Positions 55,931 to 64,000 of a DNA stretch of 64,000 nt are shown piece by piece (the stretch's first letter is position 1; the number at the start of each line of letters is the position of its first letter). The notes beneath the pieces were generated by a model, which was not told the DNA's origin, ran no database searches, and was given only the letters and a program-made list of their open reading frames with translations. This DNA is from Mesodorylaimus sp. YZB2_4 (lineage: Eukaryota > Nematoda > Enoplea > Dorylaimida > Dorylaimidae), in the NCBI GenBank assembly GCA_030248295.1, contig JASANH010000821.1, positions 124,001-188,000 of the forward strand, written 5' to 3'. Position numbers and translations under genes: made by a program.

Positions 55931-56404
55931 GAAACAAGGCCTGTCGTGCACGTAGGATGGATGCTTCCGATGTTATCTGTCACTAAGGACAGACGCAGCA
56001 ACCTAAGAAAAGACGATCATGTTTTCATTGCAATCTACCAAGCGAATGTGGCGTTTAGGTTCTGCCTGTGCGAGTGCAGAGCTCACCAAAGGCGCGGTGT
56101 GTGACATCAAAAAGAGATTACCGTGAGCCTACGATGCAGTGCAAAGTGATCAATAAATCACAATATAGTTTTCTGTACATTTCTGCATGCAATCTTTACT
56201 TTTTGCTTGGCATGCTGTCACGGTTTTTATGTTTTCATGAACATACCCACGAGGTGAGATTCAGCGAAAGGTACGAGTGTGAATAGAATCGTCGATTCAG
56301 CCGACTTGCAGAAGTGCTTGGCCTGTGGGGAAGGTGGCCAAACGGGCCGACGGTATTACACGTCCTTGATCATCAGATTTTATGGCAATTTCGAATTTGT
56401 TAGA

Positions 56405-56500
56405 GCATTGGGGGCTTGCTGAACTGGTTCAGCCGGCAAGATACAGAAAGATATTATACTGGGGGAGTCAAGCACGTTGCAGGTTCGATTAGGGAAGCAG
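56405..56500 (+). repeat. tRNA-derived SINE-like sequence
   Basis: TGGTTCAGCCGG at 56425-56436 matches the A-box consensus exactly and GGTTCGATTAG at 56482 is close to a B box, 46 bp apart. No full cloverleaf. Likely SINE head or tRNA pseudogene. Confidence 0.35.
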
Positions 56501-56814
56501 TGAAGAAGTCAAAGGTGCAAGGTAGCGAGAGGTGGAGGTTAGTTCCTATATCCACATAGGAACTAGCGGGATATAAGAACAGGTTATGCACTACTGTATG
56601 ATTTTATGCTGTGTGCGCGATTATTACCTTTGGCCCCTTTGGCCCGTTCCAACATTACGTAAAACGTTGAGATTTTAGAAGATTTTGGCGGTTAGGCATG
56701 GGCCACAATTCCATTAAAAAACAGTTTGGAGACTCATGATCAGCCAAGATGAGCTTACTTCATAATAAGACACTGCAAAAAAGTGCTTGAGAAAGTCAGA
56801 ATCATTAACCGGTC

Positions 56815-57065
56815 ACATAGGCGATGTATGATCACCCTATCAATATCCGATCGATCGTTCCTAAATCTTCACATCTGCTATTATGCTGCGTACTTGCTCA
56901 ATATCTAGTCATCAGATAAATATCCTAACACCTGCTAGATATCTGATCACCGCATCTACCCTATCACAGCGGATCAGATTCTGATCATCTCCTCAATATC
57001 ATCATTGGATGGATATCTAATCATTTTTTCGATATGTGATCACTGGACACAATCACTAGATCGAC
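56815..57065. repeat. Degenerate tandem tract, word GATATCTGATCA
   Basis: About 250 bp in which variants of AATATCTAGTCATCAGATAA, TAGATATCTGATCACC and GGATATCTAATCA recur at roughly 20-30 bp intervals. Many words are self-complementary. Divergence is high, so this is an old satellite-like array or transposon end. Confidence 0.5.
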
Positions 57066-59387
57066 ATTATGATTTACAGTGCGTTCCCCCGTTGCGGGAT
57101 AGATACAGTATCTCAACATTTTTTTACCCCTTCCCAACAATGCATTCTGCATCCTACTAACATCCCATCTGTGTACATCACAGCATCCCCCCCAAATACA
57201 ATACGCTGTTCACATGACATCCAACTATTGAACAAATGTAGTTGCACAGGCACGAGAAGGAAATATCCCTACATCACTGACCTCCAGCGAAACACCCCAA
57301 AACATCGTGTGTAGCAGTCACATTTAAACCGCAAAAACAAATCGTCGTCATCTTTAAAAGAGTATTCTGTACAAATTCGCCGAAGTCATAAAAATTTTCT
57401 CCTTCAATGCTTGCCTATTTTTAGTCCAGCTCACGATTAGACTTTCATCTCTACGAGTCTTACCCTTAGCGTATGCAATGGGCACAGCGGCATTTTTATC
57501 TCTTTTCTTGCATGCACTGTTGGAAAAAGATGGTCCAAAGAGACGTAGAATGGAAGGAAACTGAATGCCGTCCGACGGCTGCTGACGTCCTAGCTTCGTC
57601 GCCTGCCGCCTCTCCTTTTACGGCGTCTCCAATAGATGCTCGCTCGGCTTGGACGTGGGCGGACAAGGTCGTATTTCTTCTATGTCGGAGAGATCAATAA
57701 GTTTTTCTATAATACTCCGCTCTACTCGGCTAGCACCCAAAGACCGACCAGCTTCCCACGCAACCCGATTGCGGCTTTGTTGGGAGAATACGTAAATGTA
57801 TACCCCGCTGGCCCGCACTAGCTACCTTCCTCCGTCTTGCTACGCAACCGGCACGCAAAGGGTACCGTTTTTCAAGTACGGATATTCCAATTCCTGGATA
57901 TTGCATTATTCTCACGACAACACACGTCATCAATGTTGTAGATCCTTATCACTCTGGCAGTAAGTTTATCGGCTGTGCTTCAAGTCGTGTTCGCTTTTGT
58001 GTCATTATGACTGCAGCTCGGCACTTATTATCTGATTAATCCAAATCACTGATTATAACTTCGATTCTTTGAAATCTTTACCGACTTGATGCAATCTTTG
58101 TCCCTCAACCCATTTGCAACCTCCCATCATATTCCTCCCCCCCCCCCCCCCCCCGGCACCAACTAACCCATCACCTTACGAGTATTTCGCATCTTCCTCA
58201 GAAAGGCTTATTCGCATTTTGAGAATTTTTTACGTTTTGCATAGCAGGCTATCGCCGCCACCTTTTTCCATCACCTCCACATCAGATCAGTCGACCGTTC
58301 CGTCGGGTTTTCAAAAAATTAGAAAAAAATTATTGCTCAGGCTGGACGTAGACGCATGGAGCGTGTTCCTTGAAGCGTGTCGTATTAGGACGACGAGTGG
58401 AGTGCCTTGTAGAAGGCGAAGAATAGAAAATGTCGACGCGTTGGTGTGAATGGTGAAAATAGCTAATCGAATGCAGACAGCGCATATCTCGCACACGCCC
58501 TCGCCCTCCCATATGCCTATTATGGTCGGACCAGGATAACAAGCTGGCCCCGTTCGTACACGTTCGCGTAGACAAGGCCACGTCGACATCACCGCAGGTA
58601 AGCATGACGCTCTCGTTTATTGTGCGTATAACTTTTATTCACCCGTTGCTCCTTTTTAGCCCGATTCTATTCTGAGACAAGCACCTTTTAGGGCTTCGCT
58701 TTTGCCCCTTTTTTGCATTCAATCCGTTCATTTTTCTGAATGCTTGAATTTTGAGCCAGTTTTTCCTGTGCTTCAGGTTTGTTCGGTGAGGATGAGTAGG
58801 GCAGGAGGTCAAGTCCAATGCCCGTTCAACGAATGGATGATCGTCACAATGACGCAATCGAGTGCCATTTTTATGAAAATTATTTTCCTCATTTGCACTA
58901 TCCACCGGTCCCTTCATAGTCTATTCCTGGTCCAGTCGAGGGCAGTGCTTCCCAGACCAGCACCTGGCGACAGTGCCCGCTTCGGCAGACCCACCATTAC
59001 CTCGCCCCGTCCCGACCTGGAAGGGAGGAAATAATTATGGCGAGGGTGAGCATTAGCGACCGCTTTGCCCACGCCGACCAGCATAGAACCCTTTTGGCTA
59101 TATTGAATGCCAATTCGTTTTACCTGCCCCTCTCTCCTTCCCCTCGGTCTTGTCTGGGAAACTAGCTGCCGGCTGTCTCTGGCTAACCATTTCGGTCGAC
59201 CAGTTTTTATTCAAATCGTTTATATTATTGCTTGAACTAGGCGGGGCGGAGACTGGTATCCAGTAGCTGTGGATTTATTGCTCGGTTCTTGCCTAGCTAC
59301 ACAATCCATCCACATTTGGACTCCATAAACATAGTGCTTAGCATCCGTTCACCCCCCATTTTGCCCTAATCTGCTTTTTCTAATAGT
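57066..59387. other. No recognisable gene; C-run and exon-like ends
   Basis: Bases 58137-58154 are a run of about 17 C. An open frame ends at 58596 in a strong donor (ACCGCAG/GTAAGC), reading DNKLAPFVHVRVDKATSTSP before it, but no partner exon was found. Frames near 57473-57700 and 58702-59034 are unsupported. The + strand is pyrimidine-rich, as long introns often are. Confidence 0.35.
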
Positions 59388-59880
59388 CTACAGGTACGAG
59401 TATGCTTGGTCCGCCTGATGCAAATGCTGTATTTGCCTGTGCACATAAGACTCATCGTTTAGTTCTGCCCGCCAATACCCGCTATTTCCGTCGCCGCCCA
59501 CAAACCAGCCTGTGTTTACGCAGCTTTGCATACTTCCAAATATAGTGTGGGGATGTGACCTGGTTCGTACACACACTAGCTAGACAGTCCTTCTCCGTAC
59601 TGTAAGCCGAACATGGGGCTTTGTTGATTATCACCCCATTTTCTTGTAATTTGGACAGTCCTCTAGTCACTGTGCAGATTGGACACCTTTTTCGGCAGTG
59701 TCAGGGGTTTCCTGTCTGGCAAGACTATTGACCCATTATCGACGCAGTTGATAACCTGCTTTTGCCCTAGTAGCTGATTTTGAGATGGCCCATATTGTGT
59801 ACTCCTAGCTCCCTTTGTCCTGTTTGTACTTTCCTCCGTTCTGCAAGGCAATGGTTGAAGTAAATCGAGCTCTCTAGTAC
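59388..59880 (-). other. Three consecutive protein-like frames, possible broken Cys-rich gene
   Basis: On the minus strand from 59880: LLGQKQVINCVDNGSIVLPD, then one frame over CPICTVTRGLSKLQENGVII with CSAYSTEKDCLASVC, then another frame over CVNTGWFVGGDGNSGYWRAE. Each hands over to the next with little overlap and none has a convincing splice site, so this reads like one Cys-rich extracellular coding region broken twice, or three small exons. No family recognised; a VWC-like C-x-D-x-G start is only suggestive. Confidence 0.3.
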
Positions 59881-61982
59881 ATAGCCGCCTTACGTGTATG
59901 GTTAGCCTCTTATCATTTACAAGCTTGTCACACCTCCTTGGTCACTGACGTCAGCGCACTGCGGACGAACCTTTGCGTGCAAGGAGGAATGTGCAAAGTA
60001 GGAGGGGGAGGTATTCCTTATAGCATTCTCATATCTACGTTTCCTCGAGTGCTCATTTCCTGCCTTCCATGCGCGGCTGCTTTAGAAATGATTCTCACAT
60101 ACATGTCGTCGTCGTCTCCCTGCCGAGCGCTCGACCGTTGCTCATCCGTTTTGACGGCTCGCCGATGGGTGCAGAGAGCCTTGGATGCGAAAAACAGTAT
60201 TCGAGCTTATTGGAAAATGAAACGAAATGAAATAGTTGCCAATTATTCTCCTCGTCCACACGCTTTATCTCATTGCCTCACGCTGCTCCGGGTGCCAACT
60301 CGATCTCAAAATAGGAGCGACGAAACAGAATTTAAGGGCCAATGGGTAAGCTGCATGAAAAGTTTCGTAAATAAATGTTTAAAATTCTCATAGATTAGTA
60401 TATACTGATTATTTTGGGGGTTGCAATAAAGTTTTTGAACTTTTTTACCCCACTTGGAGTTTAGAACTGAGAGCAGATCAGGGGCCTGTTTAGGTGATGA
60501 GGCCATTAGATCACCTCGACGTCAGGTATGCCTCATGGACTTGCAAGAAGCCCACCTGTCTAAGAAATAGCCACTCTAAATATCTGCCCATGGTTATGCA
60601 GGGGTAAGAGGCCGCACCCAATCCAATGATTCTTCACCTTATCATTTTGCTTATCAATTTAAAGTTCAACTGCCCGACATTATTTCGCGCACATTACTCA
60701 TCTCCCACTCCCATTCGCGCACTCCATCTGTCACTCGATGGAGACTGAGTGATTCGAGTGCGACTGCGTCTTATTTCCCTCCATTCGTCTTGTACCTCGC
60801 CCATTTTGTGGGCATTGAGTGATGATATTTTTGGCCGCAAGTGACCAATCGTGTAAGAAATGGATGTGAAATCATGAACTTTGTCGGGCATTTTCTTCGA
60901 ATGACTGACCTCGGACGCATCCGTTTTGTCCGTGGGGAGTTCACTTCCGTCCACCCACCTACTGTACCTTCTGCGCAGCTATGCGGCCACACGTTGGCAG
61001 TCGCCTACTCTTATGTACGTTTACTTTTCACCAATGTATACATTGGGCGTGAACTTGCATTTTCATGTCCTCATTCAACATTGGAGCAGGGTGCGTTTCG
61101 AAATTCTCGCACCTACCTGTCCGGTGTGTGGTGTTACACGCTGTAGGTACTCGACGATTGTCACCTTTTCTACGTTACTAACCTTGCACCTCGATTGACA
61201 CTGTCGACACTCTTTTGGGGTCTCGGGCACCGAAACTGGCAGCCGTTTCTCGTTTTTCTTTTCCACTCACCTTTTCTCTCTTTCTACCTCCGCTCCCATG
61301 CCTGGCTGTCATATTTCGATTTTTCTACTCATTCCTATTCTTCTTTTCCCCCGCTGCGTCCGTCCTCAACCTGCGCGCCAGGGCATTGGACACGGTTGGA
61401 TGTAAATTAAACTCGCGTTACTCTATTCTCATATTTTTCCCTATTTTCTACGACGCCTTTTTCGGTTCGCAGACCAAATCATGACTGGCGTTCCCAGTCC
61501 AAGGTCAATGCGGTTGGTCGACCCTTGTCCAGACGTGGACAATTTACTCTTTATTGTGCCATGTTGTTGTTGATTCGTGCGCAAACCCAACACGCCTCCC
61601 TTCCCCTCCCCAACAATAGCATTACCAAATTGTGTATGTCCAAGTGGCTACCTGTCTGCCCGTGGTCGGTCGCAGTGGCCCGACTGACCTTCGCTGCCTT
61701 TTTCTGCACCTTCCTAAACCAGGTATCCTGCATCTGGTTCGCATAGTTTAAGGACTGTGCGGAGAATAGCCCCGGTTTTTTTATGCATGACTTTTCGCTT
61801 GTACTTTTCTGGATTCTGGATTTTATGTCTGTTTACCATCGTGCCTTGTGACTTCCATTTTCGTTCTGGTTTATTTGAAATGTAGGCATTTTCGTTTACT
61901 GTTTCAGGATTCCTAAATTGAATGTAATTGCTCTTTTGGCAGTGCTACTCAGCTGACTTGTGTCCTGGAAAGTAGACTGCGG
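59881..61982. other. No recognisable gene, pyrimidine-rich
   Basis: Scattered short frames on both strands, none with a domain. CT-rich stretches (for example 61240-61360) resemble intron sequence. No repeat pair seen. Confidence 0.35.
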
Positions 61983-62110
61983 ATCAGTGCTGTGGTCACT
62001 GATGGTATGATCAGATCAGTGACTGATTGTGATCACTGATCGCCATCTCTCAGAGCCATCACTCGCCACTGATGGGCCATCAAGGTGATCACTGGTTGCT
62101 GTGCATTACT
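61983..62110. repeat. Degenerate tract, word GATCACTGATC
   Basis: Variants of GTGATCACTGATCGCCATC, CACTGATGGTATGATCAGAT and CACTGATGGGCCATC recur over about 125 bp, largely self-complementary. It shares the GATCA vocabulary with 56815-57065. Confidence 0.5.
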
Positions 62111-62255
62111 ACTAACAGCAGTGGCCGGATGTTCTCAGCGGAACTGTGACCGCGGCTAATGAGAATATGCTCATCTGTCTAGACTGCAACCATGGCCACT
62201 GATTCAGTTTGAATACGGACAGCTTATCAGTGGCGGGATTCACCGTCCTTCTCAG

Positions 62256-62415
62256 CCTCGAGCTCGGGCTGTCTGATTTCCTGTCTGTACTTATTCTACC
62301 TCAATATTCTTCTTATCATTTTCTTGTTATTCGTGGTCACGTGGGTCTTCTCACCCATTTCGTGATCGATCTCGATAAAGACAGGCTAGCATGGCTGCAC
62401 GTTGACACGAATGAG
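62256..62415 (+). CDS. Candidate internal exon, unidentified
   Basis: A strong acceptor (CACCGTCCTTCTCAG) and donor (ATGAG/GTAAGA) bound 160 nt with one frame open throughout: LELGLSDFLSVLILPQYSSY, then VIDLDKDRLAWLHVDTNE. The last part resembles a YWTD-type propeller strand (D-x-x-x-x-R-L-x-W), which is inference. Neighbouring exons were not found. Confidence 0.3.
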
Positions 62416-64000
62416 GTAAGATACTGTACGGATTAGCACGATGGGTCGAATTTCTTGTCCAGATGAACTTGACTAGTGCGGGGTGTGACTAGCATTGTAT
62501 GGGTTGGATCCACTGATCGTGAGAGTTGAAACGTGTTTTACCAGGTGGGGAAGGGGGGTTGATACCGACACTTCAAGCCCAAGGCTCCGAAAGATAGTTG
62601 CCCATCATACTCCCAGATACTATTCTTCCTTCAAACGCACTTCGGTCAGGCTGGTTTTTATGACTAGTTGAGTTATCGAATTTGATTACTTTCTCGTGCC
62701 CAAGTGCGCGACTCCGAAAAGTGTCTCGTCACCTTTTGTCACTTTTCGCACTTATTCGCCCATGTTTCAAGCCAGCCATTTCCTCAAAGCAGTTGTGTGT
62801 GTAAGCCCAAAAATGGTGTCTGTTAGCCACGGGTCTATTCACCTTGTATTTACGGCCTCTTTGGACAGCTGTTCGCTCGGCCAGCCGTGTTTGCATTGAA
62901 CCGTTGTTTTGAAACCTGCTGGCTGAATGACCGGCAGTCACCAAACCAAGAGCAGTCATTATTGAACCTGTCGGATATGGTTACCCGTGCGGCTCATTGC
63001 CTCCCCCTGTGCACACCCTTCCACTAAATAAATTCCCGAAACTGCCTTTTCGTACACTCTTCGAGATATATTCCAGTCCAAACGACATTGTTCCTAATAC
63101 TTCCTTTTATAGTCACTTTTTATTTCAATTTTGCTATTTTTAAACCTCCTTCACGATCTTCAATTCAATAATACTTGGACAAACCCTCTCATTACCCTTA
63201 TTCGCTCACTATGCCCCCATTGCCATTTATGGCATTGCGTTCGCCATATTGGAGTGGAGTCAAGGCGGCTAATCTAGTTTTCATACTTTTCGCGCCACTC
63301 CTCTGCACCACATCGTCTGCTCTCCTGCCTTTCTGCACTCACCCAAAAGACAATGTTACGTTCGTCAGTCCGTCTGTTTCGGCGGATGTGATTCACCTTA
63401 TTTTCTGTCCGTAACCCCGACCAATGCCAGCGCGTTGTGGGATGGGGGGGGGGGCTGTTAACATGTGCTGACATGTTTGTTGGGGCACACAGCCATTCTT
63501 CATTCGACGCTTGTTTGTAAACTCTATCGCGCTACTCGTTGCGCTTTGGCGACCAAAGGCTTGCGCAAAAGATTTTGATTGATTTTTTGTCGGAAAGTGA
63601 ACTTTTCATGAATTGACCCGTTTCGAATAACATTTTTGACGTTTTTGACGAAATAGAGTTTGATACAAATTTTTTAGCTCAGGGTTGGATGTTAGGAAAT
63701 ATTGGTAGAAAAGAGAAACAGATTTTGAAAAAGTAGAGAGTTTATGTTTCTATGAATTTTCGAGGGACTAAATTCTAAACAGTAAAGGTTTGGTAGCTTC
63801 ATTTGAAAATGGTTTTTCAAAATGATCTTTTGACTTCATTATTTTTGCGAACCCCGAAAATTAGCGTCGTCGAAACGAGAACGAGGTAAGTTTTTGTGCC
63901 GGGGATTTTTGTAAACACTAAAATAAAATGCTAGAAATTTTAATGGGGAGAAAATAAAAGGAGGGTCACAGCCAAATGGGTCCTAAGAGAGGCCATATTG
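62416..64000. other. No recognisable gene
   Basis: A G run lies at 63443-63453. Short frames at 62696-62899 and 63175-63414 have no domain. The final 500 bp are AT-rich with nothing recognised. Confidence 0.4.

Noticed and set aside
1-64000. CRISPR arrays, bac-type operons, rRNA or functional tRNA genes.
   Set aside because: No regularly spaced identical repeats, ribosome-binding sites or cloverleafs were seen. Spliced genes show the contig is eukaryotic.

Overview
The window looks like a TE-rich nuclear contig from an invertebrate, most likely a nematode. Evidence: small introns with T-rich TTTCAG/TTTCTAG acceptors; two single-exon 7TM receptors resembling nematode Srx chemoreceptors (NRY in TM3, a YSWSY motif in the second loop); an EB-module secreted protein; a CAP/SCP protein; a GT14 core-2/I-branching glycosyltransferase; and a MATH-less BTB protein. 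A tardigrade or other ecdysozoan cannot be excluded from sequence alone. There are no operons, rRNAs or convincing functional tRNAs, and genes are sparse.

Layout. 0-1 kb: 3' part of a proline-rich/acidic protein. 3.1-3.9 kb: BTB protein (minus) with one frame break. 6.4-7.3 kb: Srx-like receptor (minus). 8.2-8.5 kb: MITE. 8.9-10.4 kb: secreted LRR protein with several frame breaks. 11.9-12.7 kb: LINE remnant. 14-15.4 kb: intact GT14 enzyme, with a dead 3' copy at 19.3-19.6 kb. 23.4-28.7 kb: decayed Ty3/gypsy retrotransposon whose integrase ends in a PWWP-like domain. 28.7-29.6 kb: CACTA-like (Tnp2) remnant. 31.5-33.1 kb: six-exon CAP protein with a polyproline tail. 33.8-37.2 kb: nine-exon EB-module protein in which every intron is phase 1. 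40.3-41.3 kb: TIR element built on GGGGCGAA. 42.3-43.4 kb: peptide-receptor-like GPCR, with a truncated copy at 46.3-46.8 kb. 44.4-45.6 kb: TA-flanked TIR element. 47.2-48.5 kb: young non-autonomous DNA transposon with perfect 68-bp TIRs and an 8-bp target duplication. 50.3-51.8 kb: LINE and Tc1 remnants. 52.4-53.1 kb: BEL/Pao remnant. 54.4-55.4 kb: second Srx-like receptor, with a duplicated upstream segment at 49.7 kb. 56-64 kb: mostly no recognisable gene, pyrimidine-rich in places, with degenerate palindromic repeat tracts and a few exon-like open frames.

The genes do not form a pathway. Receptors, CAP, EB and LRR proteins are typical fast-evolving secreted/sensory families, and several show local duplication and decay. 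Exon structures for the CAP and EB genes were built by hand from donor/acceptor sites and reading phase; they are internally consistent but need RNA support. The frame breaks in the BTB and LRR genes may be real pseudogenisation or assembly indels. The most unusual item is the PWWP-like domain fused to the gypsy integrase tail.
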